NCBI RefSeq assembly: GCF_005860775.1 | Contig: NZ_VCHQ01000018.1 | Location: 81,499-145,498, forward strand | Source of the DNA: Klebsiella indica | GTDB lineage: Bacteria; Pseudomonadota; Gammaproteobacteria; Enterobacterales; Enterobacteriaceae | Reading direction: 5' to 3' | DNA length: 64,000 nucleotides | Shown: positions 8,726-18,361 of the stretch, piece by piece | Position numbering within the stretch: position 1 is the first letter of the stretch | Layout: each line of letters opens with the position of its first letter | The notes under the pieces: generated by a model | Database searches by the model: none | Seen by the model: the letters and a program-made list of their open reading frames with translations, nothing else | What the model was told of the DNA's origin: nothing | Made by a program: the position numbers and the translations under genes

Positions 8726-10258
8726 TCCTGCCGCCTGCGCACGGAGGCAGGCCGCGACGTCAGCCTGAAAGCTACAGGCAATATGATGGTCAACCCGGGC
8801 CATCATCCACGGGAAAAACGGATTGGAGGTGACGCGCATCAGCGTATCCAGCCCGATACTCAGGGTCGACGTTTCCCCGCGCAAAGAAATCGTGCCAATG
8901 CTGATCCCGTAGCGATTTTTCTCCACCGGTTCCCGGCCATAGAGCGAATCGCTCAGCGGGAACGGCACCGCGACGTGCGACAATGAATACATATCCTGCG
9001 GCCAGGTAATATGCAGCGGCGTCACGGTTTCCGTCCGCGTGCCGGCAAGCGTTGTGCGGGCCACCGTATCATCGGTGTCAGCCGCGGCATTGGTGATAAT
9101 CGTCGTTGCATAGGGCCGTGGCGCCGACGGTAGTAAGCTGCTCACCGCCGAATAAAGCGAGGGACGGAATAGCGCACGAAGGTTCGCCGCCTGATTAATA
9201 TCAAAAATCACCAGTTCGCTGCCGTTATCCGGCAAATAGCGATAAAGCGAATCCACCACCGCGCGGGTGCTTACCGTTGAATCCATCACCGACTGAAAAG
9301 TTAACACCGGCGCTAATTCAGCCAGCCGTTTGTTCTGCGACGCTTTCACGATCTGCTGCTGCAACGCCTGAGACAACAGCCACGACTGCCTCGCCGCTTT
9401 GACCGGAAACGAATTGTATTTATAGGGATTGAATTCCGGGACAATATTAAGCCATGCGGCGCGGGCAAAGGCCGGAAAAATCGAGGGCAGGCCCGCAATC
9501 CCGGCAAAACGGGCAAACGCGGTGACGCCAATCATCGGCGACAGCAAAATTATCTGCTGAGGTCGGCGCAACGATTTATCATCCAGACTATCAAGCGCGT
9601 ATTTCAGCGCCAGCGCCCCGCCGTTAGAGTAACCAATTATGTGCAATGGCACATCGGGCCCCGTCAGTCGCGTCGCTTCCCGTACCGCCAGACGGGTAGT
9701 CGCTATCCACTCATTCCGGTCAACGGCGGTCAGCGCGCCAGGTGCGGTACCGTGCCCCGGCAACCTCGGCGCCACGGCAACAAATCCCTGCTGCTGATAA
9801 CGCTGCGCCAGGTACCGTACGCTGTAAGGCGAATCCGTCAGGCCATGGAGCAGCACCGCCGCGCCGCGCGGCTTGCCCTGCGGCAACAGAATAAAAGAAC
9901 GATTCCAGTTGGGATGAAACTTATCCGGATAGACCAGGCTTTGCGCATAAAAACGGTTAATCGTCGTTTTTTCATCATCATTCAGCGCATCGGTGATCGT
10001 GCTTTTCAGATCGCGGAAAATCGCCCCCTCCCGCGCCAGATATTGCGCAAAGGTGGCATGATCTATCTCGCTGGCCGTCATTTCATCTGCGGTCCAGGTA
10101 TGCCAACGGTGTAGCGCGGGGCCACGCTGTGACTCGTAAATACGCCCAATAAAAAAGACCACCACCACGACCAGCAGGCCCATGAAACATTTTTTCGCCA
10201 AAGAGACCATTCTCACGCCCGACTTATTGAGAATCCGGGTAAAGCGCATCATTGCCAT
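8717..10258 (-). CDS. Membrane-anchored alpha/beta hydrolase
   Basis: A roughly 510-residue protein. A single N-terminal hydrophobic helix (CFMGLLVVVVVFFIGRIY) suggests an inner-membrane anchor with a periplasmic body. The hydrolase fold starts at about residue 120 with the oxyanion loop LLHGLTDSPYSVRYLA, continues with PRLPGHGTAPG, and has the serine nucleophile elbow GYSNGG. The C-terminal ~200 residues beyond the core match nothing I know. The start is uncertain: ATG 10258 is used; ATG 10210, directly before the helix, is an alternative. It converges on the Gate-domain gene with a 9-bp overlap. Substrate unknown; lysophospholipid or carboxylester is typical for the fold. Confidence 0.78.
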   Translation of the reverse strand: MAMMRFTRILNKSGVRMVSLAKKCFMGLLVVVVVFFIGRIYESQRGPALHRWHTWTADEMTASEIDHATFAQYLAREGAIFRDLKSTITDALNDDEKTTINRFYAQSLVYPDKFHPNWNRSFILLPQGKPRGAAVLLHGLTDSPYSVRYLAQRYQQQGFVAVAPRLPGHGTAPGALTAVDRNEWIATTRLAVREATRLTGPDVPLHIIGYSNGGALALKYALDSLDDKSLRRPQQIILLSPMIGVTAFARFAGIAGLPSIFPAFARAAWLNIVPEFNPYKYNSFPVKAARQSWLLSQALQQQIVKASQNKRLAELAPVLTFQSVMDSTVSTRAVVDSLYRYLPDNGSELVIFDINQAANLRALFRPSLYSAVSSLLPSAPRPYATTIITNAAADTDDTVARTTLAGTRTETVTPLHITWPQDMYSLSHVAVPFPLSDSLYGREPVEKNRYGISIGTISLRGETSTLSIGLDTLMRVTSNPFFPWMMARVDHHIACSFQADVAACLRAQAAGSE

Positions 10259-10630
10259 ATTTTTGTCCGAACTCTCTCTTTTGCACACCCGATTGGCAAA
10301 TTACGCCGCCCGACACCGATCCTGCAATTCACTTTTTAAACATAGAATAAACCAACCGCCCGTTGTGACGGTCAGAAAAGGGAACCAACATTCATTCTCT
10401 CGGGTGTAACGGATCTGCGCTAAACAAACCGCGCGGCGGGGTTAAAAAGAGACCATCCGCGACAAACACGGCCGCCATGGGCGTCGCTGAGGCGCAGTCA
10501 TCGCCCTCCCCTGCGCCAACTGATTCTAATTTCAGTACTTTTCCTGTTGAAACGGTGAAATTCTCCACCGTCTTTTCCAGTCTGTGACATACTAAGCACA
10601 ACGTCGGCAGAGCAAAACAAGGAGTAAGTC
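10259..10630. other. Divergent intergenic region, hydrolase / amn
   Basis: About 370 bp holding the promoters of both genes. The minus-strand open frames here have no ribosome binding site or recognisable product. No riboswitch-like structure noticed. Confidence 0.4.
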
Positions 10631-12085
10631 ATGAACCAAAATGCCGCCAGGCTGACCCCAGAACAAGCCCTTACGCAACTTGAAACGCTGTATGAAAAAT
10701 CGGTCAATGCGCTGCGTAAAGCCATCGGCGAATATATTACTCATAATACGCTCCCTGATGATAGCGCACGCGCGGAAGGGTTGTTCGTGTATCCGCAACT
10801 GTCAGTCACATGGGATGGCGCTGAACATAAAGCGTCAAAAACCCGCGCCTGGGGTCGCTTTACCCACACCGGTTGCTACACCACCACTATCACTAATCCC
10901 ACACTTTTTCGCGCCTATTTGCTGGAGCAGCTCACCCTGTTGTATCAGGATTATGACGCCTGCATCACCGTCGGATTATCGCAGCATGAAATTCCCTATC
11001 CGTATGTCATTGATGGTTCTGAATTAACACTTGATCGTTCCATGAGTGCCGGGTTGACCCGGTTTTTCCCGACCACAGAGCTTTCGCAAATTGGCGATGA
11101 AACCGCCGACGGCCTGTTCCATTCGACCGCGTTCTATCCGCTTTCGCACTTCGACGCCCGCCGTGTGGATTTCTCTCTGGCCCGGTTGCGCCACTATACC
11201 GGCACCCCGGTTGACCATTTCCAGCCGTACGTGCTGTTTACCAATTACACCCGTTACGTCGATGAGTTCGTACGCTGGGGCTGTAGCCAAATTCTCGATC
11301 CCGATAGCCCTTATATTGCCTTATCCTGCGCGGGCGGGATCTGGATCACTGCGGATACAGAAGCCCCGGAAGAAGCCATTTCCGATCTCGCATGGAAGAA
11401 GCACCAGATGCCGGCCTGGCACCTGATCACCAAAGATGGTCAGGGGATCACATTGATTAATATCGGCGTAGGGCCTGCGAACGCCAAAAATATCTGCGAT
11501 CATCTGGCGGTGTTGCGCCCGGACGTCTGGCTGATGATTGGCCACTGCGGCGGTCTGCGAGAAAGCCAGACCATCGGCGACTATGTGCTGGCTCACGCCT
11601 ATCTGCGCGACGACCATGTGCTGGACGCGGTGCTGCCGCCGGATATCCCGATTCCGAGCATCGCCGAAGTCCAGCGTGCGCTTTATGACGCCACGAAACA
11701 GGTCAGCGGCATGCCGGGTGAAGAAGTTAAACAACGGCTACGCACCGGGACAGTGGTCACTACCGACGATCGTAACTGGGAACTGCGCTATTCCGCCTCA
11801 GCGCTGCGTTTTAATCTCAGCCGCGCGGTGGCCATCGATATGGAGAGCGCCACCATTGCCGCTCAGGGTTATCGCTTCCGCGTCCCCTACGGCACTCTGC
11901 TGTGCGTATCCGATAAACCGCTGCACGGTGAAATTAAACTGCCGGGCCAGGCCAACCGGTTCTATGAAGGGGCCATTTCCGAGCATTTACAGATTGGTAT
12001 CCGGGCGATTGACCTGCTGCGCGCCGAAGGCGACCATATGCACTCGCGCAAACTGAGAACCTTCAACGAGCCGCCATTTCGCTAA
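10631..12085 (+). CDS. amn: AMP nucleosidase
   Basis: A 484-residue cytoplasmic enzyme that hydrolyses AMP to adenine and ribose 5-phosphate. The whole length is recognisable as the E. coli/Salmonella Amn protein: an N-terminal Amn-specific domain (TPEQALTQLETLYEKSV, GLFVYPQLSVTWDG, SQHEIPYPYVIDGSELTLDR) and a C-terminal PNP/UDP-phosphorylase fold (IGVGPANAKNICDHLAVLRP, GHCGGLR, AIDMESATIAAQGYRFRVPY). The first 50 residues differ most from E. coli, the rest is highly conserved. The ribosome binding site AAGGAG lies 7 nt before the ATG. In enteric genomes amn is near several tRNA-Asn genes, which fits the tRNA-Asn attachment-site copy at 54362. Confidence 0.97.
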   Translation: MNQNAARLTPEQALTQLETLYEKSVNALRKAIGEYITHNTLPDDSARAEGLFVYPQLSVTWDGAEHKASKTRAWGRFTHTGCYTTTITNPTLFRAYLLEQLTLLYQDYDACITVGLSQHEIPYPYVIDGSELTLDRSMSAGLTRFFPTTELSQIGDETADGLFHSTAFYPLSHFDARRVDFSLARLRHYTGTPVDHFQPYVLFTNYTRYVDEFVRWGCSQILDPDSPYIALSCAGGIWITADTEAPEEAISDLAWKKHQMPAWHLITKDGQGITLINIGVGPANAKNICDHLAVLRPDVWLMIGHCGGLRESQTIGDYVLAHAYLRDDHVLDAVLPPDIPIPSIAEVQRALYDATKQVSGMPGEEVKQRLRTGTVVTTDDRNWELRYSASALRFNLSRAVAIDMESATIAAQGYRFRVPYGTLLCVSDKPLHGEIKLPGQANRFYEGAISEHLQIGIRAIDLLRAEGDHMHSRKLRTFNEPPFR

Positions 12086-12381
12086 TCTCCGGCCCATTTC
12101 GCGGCAGATAAAACATCGGGTGCCATCCGGTACCCGAACTCAGCATCGCATGTTTCGTCACTCTGGCCTTGCATGCGGCTTTGGCCGCTGCCGATGGGCT
12201 ATTGCGTTCTTTCGTGTTTGCATCAGAAAAATACCCAATGGCTAATAACCAACATATTCCACAAAAATACATACAAGACTCTTGTATAATATGTTCCTAT
12301 TGTATTATCTAAATTTTATTACAATATTTTAACACTAAGGAATATCTGCGTCTGGCATCAGTGATTCAACAGGAGTTCATT
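12086..12381 (+). other. Intergenic between amn and the PucR-type gene
   Basis: GC-rich up to about 12190, then sharply AT-rich into the PucR gene, marking the left edge of the AT-rich cluster. A short imperfect hairpin lies at about 12117-12135 without a T tract. The PucR promoter should be in the AT-rich half. Confidence 0.45.
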
Positions 12382-14040
12382 ATGTTTGTTATTCAGGATG
12401 TACTCATGATTGGTAGTTTAAACGGAATACAAATCAGAGCCGGGGCTAGCGGCTTTCAGCGTGCAGTAACCACGGTGACAATAATGGATATACCGGAGAT
12501 TGCAGATTGGCTTAAAGGTGGCGAAGTAGTTATTTCTGGCGTGCTATTTGAACAGTGTTTTTCCAAAGAAATGGTTGATACACTACTGGCAAAAAATGTT
12601 GCTGGTATTATTACCAAAGAGAAATTCACACTAAGAATTTCACCAGACATTTTCTCGTGGTGTGATGAGGTTGGATTCCCGATCATGTTAATTCCGGCAA
12701 ATTATAGTTGGGAAGAAGTAATGAATCCTATACTCAATGCCATTATTCGTAAGCCTTATCATATCATTGAGGAAAGTCAAAAAGTTCACTCTCTGCTGAT
12801 GAATGCCATGATCGATGGTGTTTCGCTACCGGAAATGTGCTGCCGCTTCCGCTCTGCTACTGGCCTGAGCCACGCAATTACCGATAGTGACCTTTATTTG
12901 ATCGGTGCATCCGACGATATTAACTGGAAAAACCATACCAGAGAGCTAAGTATTAATCAGCTCAAACCGTCAGCGTTGCATATGCAGACTATGGATAATA
13001 CCAGAATACAAACTTTTTGTTATTGGGGTAAAATATTGTCCATCCCAGGGAAACAACTATTATTCTACCCTGTCATCCTGAATCATATAAAATATGGCTA
13101 TATTATTATCTTGCTCGATGATAACGTTGTCGAAATACCGGCCGACGAAACTGTCCGCATCCAACAATATGGTTTATTTGTCGCGTTACATGTAACAAAA
13201 ATGAGTGAAATAAGTAACGCTACCCGACGCTTTAATCAGCTTATTATGGACCGATTACTTTCGGAAGATAAATTATCTCAACACAGCATTGAAACCATGT
13301 TGGCTCCAACAGGTAAGAAAATTCACCGTCAGTATATTGTTGCCAATCTGTTGTATAGTAATTCTGATGGTATTAGATCTATTGAATTACAGAACAATCG
13401 ATTAAATCAGTTTCATGACATTCTGAAAAAACAAATTAGTAACAGCGATCACATTATTACATTCGAAAAGTTCAACTCACAAATAGTCTTAATCCCCTGG
13501 CCGAATGATGCTCTTGAATCTCTGATAGCCGATATTCGCAAACTGTTCATTCTTACCACCGGCTATGCAAAAATTTATATTGGCATCAGTGAACCTGTAG
13601 CCCTGAAAAATATTCGCATGGGGTTTACTCAAGCACAACGAACCGCACAATTTTTGTCATCAACAGCCAGCATCGTACCTTATTACAAGTATCAGGACCT
13701 CGGAGTGCTTCGTTTCTTTATCGACAGACAAGAGTATATTTCTGGTTATTTTCTCAAGGAAATGTATGAGACCTACATCAAACCGCTACTTGACTATGAT
13801 AAAGAACATCACAGCCATCTATTTGATACATTAACAACATGGATTAATAACGATTGTTCAAAAACCAAAACCGAAAAACAACTCTTCATTCATAAAAACA
13901 CCCTGATTGCTCGGTTTAATACCATCAATAAAATTCTTAACTGCAATATCAACAAGGCAGAAGATCTCTTCAATGTTCAACTGGCGATGAAGATTCATTT
14001 GGCTCTACAGCTTGGTCACTTTGATAAAAGCGTGATTTAA
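12382..14040 (+). CDS. PucR-family transcriptional regulator
   Basis: A 552-residue regulator. The N-terminal ~125 residues are the purine-catabolism PucR domain (FVIQDVLMIGSLNGIQIRAG, WLKGGEVVISG, GIITKE). A central region links to the C-terminal PucR helix-turn-helix (LFDTLTTWINNDCSKTKTEK, KNTLIARFNTINKIL). ATG 12382 is chosen because AGGAG stands 6 nt upstream. PucR proteins respond to purine-degradation or amino-acid-like ligands and control neighbouring catabolic genes. It converges on the symporter gene with a 71-bp overlap of the two coding ends. Likely regulator of the cluster 13970-20964. Codon use and base composition are AT-rich, unlike amn. Confidence 0.85.
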   Translation: MFVIQDVLMIGSLNGIQIRAGASGFQRAVTTVTIMDIPEIADWLKGGEVVISGVLFEQCFSKEMVDTLLAKNVAGIITKEKFTLRISPDIFSWCDEVGFPIMLIPANYSWEEVMNPILNAIIRKPYHIIEESQKVHSLLMNAMIDGVSLPEMCCRFRSATGLSHAITDSDLYLIGASDDINWKNHTRELSINQLKPSALHMQTMDNTRIQTFCYWGKILSIPGKQLLFYPVILNHIKYGYIIILLDDNVVEIPADETVRIQQYGLFVALHVTKMSEISNATRRFNQLIMDRLLSEDKLSQHSIETMLAPTGKKIHRQYIVANLLYSNSDGIRSIELQNNRLNQFHDILKKQISNSDHIITFEKFNSQIVLIPWPNDALESLIADIRKLFILTTGYAKIYIGISEPVALKNIRMGFTQAQRTAQFLSSTASIVPYYKYQDLGVLRFFIDRQEYISGYFLKEMYETYIKPLLDYDKEHHSHLFDTLTTWINNDCSKTKTEKQLFIHKNTLIARFNTINKILNCNINKAEDLFNVQLAMKIHLALQLGHFDKSVI

Positions 14041-15412
14041 TTTTATGTTTACTCGCTATATTAATGGCAACATAGATAATTAATCCCGACAGCATTCCAT
14101 ACAGAATAGGGAAAACTGAAGAGGTTCCTAAATGGATAAAGAGAAAAGTCACAACTACGAAGCTACCTCCCAGTGACCAAAGACCGGCCTTGGGACTAAA
14201 ACGCGTAAGAATAAAACTGGCCAACAACGGAATAAATACACAGCCAGATAGATAGCCATAGCAAATTTTAATTCCCACCAGTACATCGCGGATCCATAGT
14301 GCGCAAATCATAACGACAATTCCGATAATAGCAGCAAACAACCTTGTTGCCCAAATGGCCTTTTTTTCAGTTGGTTCTTTATCCAAATAGCTATGGTAGA
14401 TATCATTATAGAGAATAGTTGATGATGCCAGAATAGTGCCGCTGGCAACAGACATTGTTGCAGCCATTGCCGCTGCGAGTACAATTCCCTTTATACCCGA
14501 AGGAAGAAAGTCTATAACTCCCTGCACAAACGCGTTTTGTGGATCGCTAAGTGAGGGTTGAATAATGCAAACACACATGCCGATAATCACTGTTGCAAAA
14601 GCATAAACAATACTATAAATCCCTGCACAGAGGGTCCCAGCCCTGGCAACGTAATTGTTTTTAGCCGTAAAAATTCGCTGCCAGATATCCTGACCAATAA
14701 TAATTCCGGGAACATATAGAACTAGATAGAGCACAATATCTTCTATGCCAATACTGGTAATTGAAAAGTGGGACGGCGGCAAGTTATTGACAAACACATT
14801 CCACCCTCCCACCGCCGAAATACTGAAAACCGGTGCAAGAATAATAAAACCAACGGTTTTTATTGCAAATTGAATAACATCTGTTAGGGTCACAGACCAC
14901 ATTCCACCGATAAACGTATAGATAATAACAATCCCTCCGCCTGCAACCATTGATAATGTAAAATTTGTTTGCAGTGTACCACTAATAATTTCACCAATAG
15001 CGATTACCTGCACTACACTTAGCGTAATAGTATAAATTAACGTTAGCAGAGTACTGAATAATTTAGCCACATAACCATAGTTTTCCTCAACGATTTCGTT
15101 AATACTCAGCGCTTTTAGTTTTGCCAGCTTCGACGAAACCAGTAATCCTGTAACAATAAGCCCGATGCCAATACTCAGATTCAACCAGATGCCTCCGACA
15201 CCAAACTCATAACCGAGGCGCACGCTGCCCACCGTTGAACCACCGCCTAATGCCAGAGCAGCCATACAACTAAAAAATATCGGCAAAGAAAGTCGTCTGC
15301 CGGCAACAAGAAAATCTTCTTTAGAACGAGCAAATTTTAGCGACAATAATCCCACGATGGCAATTCCGAGCAGATAGACAATAATAAACAGATAATCAAC
15401 CATTGTTAGCAT
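13970..15412 (-). CDS. Sodium:solute symporter (SSS family)
   Basis: A 480-residue membrane protein with about 13 membrane helices, which should couple Na+ entry to substrate uptake. Family signs are the opening helix (MVDYLFIIVYLLGIAIVGLL), the RSKEDFLVAGRRLSLP loop typical of PutP/PanF-type SSS carriers, the AALALGGGSTVGSVRLGYEFG segment and the DVIQFAIKTVGFI motif. The C-terminal 25 residues are polar. The last 71 bp overlap the 3' end of the convergent PucR gene. It is the last gene of the minus-strand run that starts at 20964. Substrate unknown; an amino acid, ureide or guanidino compound would fit the neighbours. Confidence 0.87.
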   Translation of the reverse strand: MLTMVDYLFIIVYLLGIAIVGLLSLKFARSKEDFLVAGRRLSLPIFFSCMAALALGGGSTVGSVRLGYEFGVGGIWLNLSIGIGLIVTGLLVSSKLAKLKALSINEIVEENYGYVAKLFSTLLTLIYTITLSVVQVIAIGEIISGTLQTNFTLSMVAGGGIVIIYTFIGGMWSVTLTDVIQFAIKTVGFIILAPVFSISAVGGWNVFVNNLPPSHFSITSIGIEDIVLYLVLYVPGIIIGQDIWQRIFTAKNNYVARAGTLCAGIYSIVYAFATVIIGMCVCIIQPSLSDPQNAFVQGVIDFLPSGIKGIVLAAAMAATMSVASGTILASSTILYNDIYHSYLDKEPTEKKAIWATRLFAAIIGIVVMICALWIRDVLVGIKICYGYLSGCVFIPLLASFILTRFSPKAGLWSLGGSFVVVTFLFIHLGTSSVFPILYGMLSGLIIYVAINIASKHKIKSRFYQSDQAVEPNESSSPVEH

Positions 15413-15535
15413 AACTGTTTCCCTTTATCTCTGGCCTCAGTAAATCCCTTAATCTATTTTCCTATAACTCATAATTAAAAAAAGTGAAGCACAAAACACT
15501 TTTATTATTCAGCAGTGAGATCACTCGATGTTTTA

Positions 15536-16486
15536 TCAGGAAAACTCGACTGTGGTACCTGTTTTTCCCTCTAATGCCTGTAATGCCTTGTCGAGTGAGG
15601 TAATAATTGCCCGTCGTTTCGGATATCTATGTACAAACTTTAGTGCTGCCTGTATCTTTGGCAACATGCTCCCCGGAGAAAAATGACCTTCCTTGATATA
15701 TCGATTTGCTCGTACTAATGTTAATCGGGAAAGATCCCGCTGCTGTGGCGTATTGAAATTTATTGCAACTCTCTCAACTTCGGTGAGTATGAGTAATATG
15801 TCTGCATTAAGCTCTTCAGCCAATAGTTCTGCAGCAAAATCTTTATCTATAACAGCAGCCACCCCTTCCAGAGAGCCATCAGTATTTTCAATAACCGGGA
15901 TACCACCGCCACCGCATGTTATTACTATGGCGGTTTCTGCCATTTTTTTTATCGCATTAATTTCGACGATTCGTTGCGGTAGCGGAGAACCCACGACTCT
16001 GCGACAACCCCGTCCGGCATCCTCGCGCATAATATAACCTTTCTCACGAGTGAGAACTTCAGCCTCATGCTGGCTATAAAATGGTCCAATAGGTTTGGAT
16101 GGCACAAGAAATGCCGGGTCGTTCCGAGCAACTAAAACTTGTGTCGCCAGAGTGACAACTTCCGTTTTACAACCCCGTTGGTTGAGTGCATACCTAAGCG
16201 ATTGCTGTAAATGGTAGCCAATATACCCCTGCGACATAGCACCGCATACATCGAATGGCATTGGCGGTACAACGTCTTTCGCAGCTTCACAGGCAAGAAT
16301 AATTCGCCCTATTTGCGGGCCATTACCATGCACGAGGATTATATCATAACCCTGCAGCCTGATATCAGCGATACGCTCACAGGTCTGTTTAATCACGGAT
16401 AATTGGGCCTCGGCAGTAGGCGCGCTATCCTTAGACTGCAAAGCATTCCCCCCCAGCGCAATAACTATTTTTAGTTTCTCCAGCAT
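15536..16486 (-). CDS. Carbamate kinase
   Basis: A 316-residue cytoplasmic enzyme that makes ATP from carbamoyl phosphate and ADP. Clear motifs: IVIALGGNALQ at the start, ILVHGNGPQIGRI, PSKPIGPFY, VGSPLPQRIVE, VITCGGGGIPVIE, AAVIDKDFAAELLAEEL and FSPGSMLPKIQAALKF. Length is normal for ArcC/YqeA. The ribosome binding site GGGGGAA precedes ATG by 2-3 nt, 8 nt after the stop of the dehydrogenase gene, so both are in one operon. Together with the transcarbamylase at 20023 and the deiminase-like enzyme it completes an arginine-deiminase-type energy pathway. Confidence 0.93.
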   Translation of the reverse strand: MLEKLKIVIALGGNALQSKDSAPTAEAQLSVIKQTCERIADIRLQGYDIILVHGNGPQIGRIILACEAAKDVVPPMPFDVCGAMSQGYIGYHLQQSLRYALNQRGCKTEVVTLATQVLVARNDPAFLVPSKPIGPFYSQHEAEVLTREKGYIMREDAGRGCRRVVGSPLPQRIVEINAIKKMAETAIVITCGGGGIPVIENTDGSLEGVAAVIDKDFAAELLAEELNADILLILTEVERVAINFNTPQQRDLSRLTLVRANRYIKEGHFSPGSMLPKIQAALKFVHRYPKRRAIITSLDKALQALEGKTGTTVEFS

Positions 16487-16494
16487 GCTTCCCC

Positions 16495-17481
16495 CTAAAC
16501 CTCATTAACCAGCCGAAACACATCCATGCAGTGCCCTGTCAAAAAATTAACGATGTTGTCACAGGAAATTCGCTGAAGCTCGGTCATTGATTGGGTTGAA
16601 TAAAATGCTGAATGCGGAGTGATAATCACGTTAGCCCGTCGGGCTAACGGATGCCCGGCAAGCTGCGGCGTTTCATCATTTAACACATCCAGCCCTACTC
16701 CACGAACTAACCCCCTATCCAGGGCCTCTGCCAGCGCGGCTTCATCGACGCTTAACCCCCGCCCCAGATTCAGGAAAATAGGGTTACGCCGCATTTGCGC
16801 AAACTCTTTGATTGTGAAGTAGGCAACATTGGTATTTCCCAGATTCATATGGTTAGTAATCACATCAGCTTTCTGCCAGATATCCTCTGGAGTAACCATT
16901 TCTACCCCAATAGAACACGCTCGTTCTGGGGTGACCGCAGGATCGACAGCAATTATCCGCATACCCAATGCTTTAGCGAGACGGGCTACCTGACTACCGA
17001 TTTTGCCCAAACCGAAAATACCAAGGGTTTGCATCTCAATACGCTCCGGTCTGCGTGGAAAGTCATACCGCCAGCAGTAGTTTTGCTCAATATCATAAGT
17101 GTAGGATTTGAGATTCTTGTTCAATGCAAGCATCAACGCAATGGTGTGCTCGGCGACGTCCCTGGTACAGTACTCTGCCACCGGACATATCCCCACACCA
17201 TGAGCGGTCGCGGCGCTAAGATCGACATTGTCATAACCTGTAGCGTTAATAGACACCACACGCAAATTTTTCGCTCTTGAAAAAAACTGAGCATCAAGGC
17301 GAATAAAAGCTGTCAGAAGAGCATCAGCATCAGAAAGCAGGCTAATAAATTCATCACGTTTTTCATCTGTATATTCGTAGATGATAATTTCCGCATCAGG
17401 TAATCCCGCCGTCAATATAGTGATTTCGTTGTCATGCAGAGGCATCATGGAATCTTTATAGTCACTTATTACTATCTTCAT
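16495..17481 (-). CDS. D-isomer-specific 2-hydroxyacid dehydrogenase
   Basis: A 328-residue NAD(P)-dependent dehydrogenase. It has the NAD-binding loop LGIFGLGKIGSQVARLAKAL, then the catalytic set of the family: Arg in NLGRGLSVDEAAL, Glu in GLDVLNDETPQL, His in ITPHSAFYS. The start at ATG 17481 is chosen because GAGG lies 7 nt before it and it follows the deiminase stop by 2 nt; an upstream ATG at 17517 would overlap that gene. It is unusual in an arginine-deiminase-like operon: it suggests that a 2-oxo acid is reduced as part of the route, or removes electrons during fermentation. Substrate unknown. Confidence 0.9.
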   Translation of the reverse strand: MKIVISDYKDSMMPLHDNEITILTAGLPDAEIIIYEYTDEKRDEFISLLSDADALLTAFIRLDAQFFSRAKNLRVVSINATGYDNVDLSAATAHGVGICPVAEYCTRDVAEHTIALMLALNKNLKSYTYDIEQNYCWRYDFPRRPERIEMQTLGIFGLGKIGSQVARLAKALGMRIIAVDPAVTPERACSIGVEMVTPEDIWQKADVITNHMNLGNTNVAYFTIKEFAQMRRNPIFLNLGRGLSVDEAALAEALDRGLVRGVGLDVLNDETPQLAGHPLARRANVIITPHSAFYSTQSMTELQRISCDNIVNFLTGHCMDVFRLVNEV

Positions 17482-17483
17482 GC

Positions 17484-18338
17484 TTAGGCCTCTCTTATTA
17501 CCGGAAAAGTCATGCAATGCGGCCCGCCACCTGCCTTCAGAATCTGGCAGAGGTCAACTTCAATCACATCAATCCCCAACGCCTTCATTCTGGAGTTAAC
17601 AGTGACGTTATTTCTAATTGCCATTACTTTTCCCTGTCCCAATGCCTGAACGTTACAACCGTGCCTGAAAACCTGTTCGCTCTCTACCGGAATCACCGTG
17701 AAATTACGGCGCCTTAACATTTGCAAGAAGTTATAGGGAAGTTCATGCACCGCAGCCAGACACACTTTTTCAGCAACGATATTAAATACCATGTCCAGAT
17801 GCAGGTTAGCAGGCGGGCAAGGTACACCAACGACCGTATAACCAAACTTTTCGAGTTGCTCGCGTAAATTAGCGACGCCTGCTTCATCAGTACGATCCAC
17901 CAGACCAAACGCTAATGTGTGCTCGTCAATCATCCAGAAATCACCGCCTTCAAAACAACCGGCATTGCAACGCGCAATGACCGGAACGCCCTGCTCTTTT
18001 AATTTGGCTTCATACACAACAGTTTCCGGCTGACGGGCTGGGTGACGAAAACGACCAATAATCGCGCCTTCTTTGACGCAAGCGCCAAAATCACGGGCAA
18101 AGGTTTGCACTTCCATGCTTTTGTCGGGGGTCATTTCCACCACTTCAACACCATTGTCTCTATAGGCGCTAACCAGTTCTCGCCACTCCCGGACCATCAG
18201 ATCGTTTTGCTCCGTTTCCCCTTTTTCCATCCAGGTCTTGGTAATTTCATTGATCGCATTAAATACATAATATTGAGGGGAACACACTAGCACTTTTTTT
18301 AATGTATCAGTTGCATTAGATACAAATACCTGAGACAT
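17484..18338 (-). CDS. Arginine-deiminase/dimethylarginase-like hydrolase
   Basis: A 284-residue protein of the guanidine-modifying (amidinotransferase) superfamily. The catalytic triad can be seen: the acidic loop GCFEGGDFWMIDEHT, the histidine in PANLHLDMVFNIV, and the cysteine near the C-terminus in GGGPHCMTFPV. It is much shorter than classical ArcA arginine deiminase (about 400 residues) and closer in size to dimethylarginine dimethylaminohydrolase. It would hydrolyse a guanidino group to a ureido compound plus ammonia or an amine. The start follows a normal Shine-Dalgarno sequence (AAGGAG). Neighbouring transcarbamylase and carbamate kinase make citrulline or another ureido compound the probable product. 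True substrate unresolved. Confidence 0.83.
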   Translation of the reverse strand: MSQVFVSNATDTLKKVLVCSPQYYVFNAINEITKTWMEKGETEQNDLMVREWRELVSAYRDNGVEVVEMTPDKSMEVQTFARDFGACVKEGAIIGRFRHPARQPETVVYEAKLKEQGVPVIARCNAGCFEGGDFWMIDEHTLAFGLVDRTDEAGVANLREQLEKFGYTVVGVPCPPANLHLDMVFNIVAEKVCLAAVHELPYNFLQMLRRRNFTVIPVESEQVFRHGCNVQALGQGKVMAIRNNVTVNSRMKALGIDVIEVDLCQILKAGGGPHCMTFPVIREA

Positions 18339-18361
18339 AATATTAACTCCTTTTTAAATAA

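Noticed and set aside
12063..12272. Small minus-strand open frame after amn
   Set aside because: It overlaps the amn end, has no ribosome binding site and no recognisable product.
17484..18338. Classical ArcA arginine deiminase
   Set aside because: Length of 284 residues and motif spacing fit the shorter DDAH-like branch; the cluster also lacks an arcA-sized gene.
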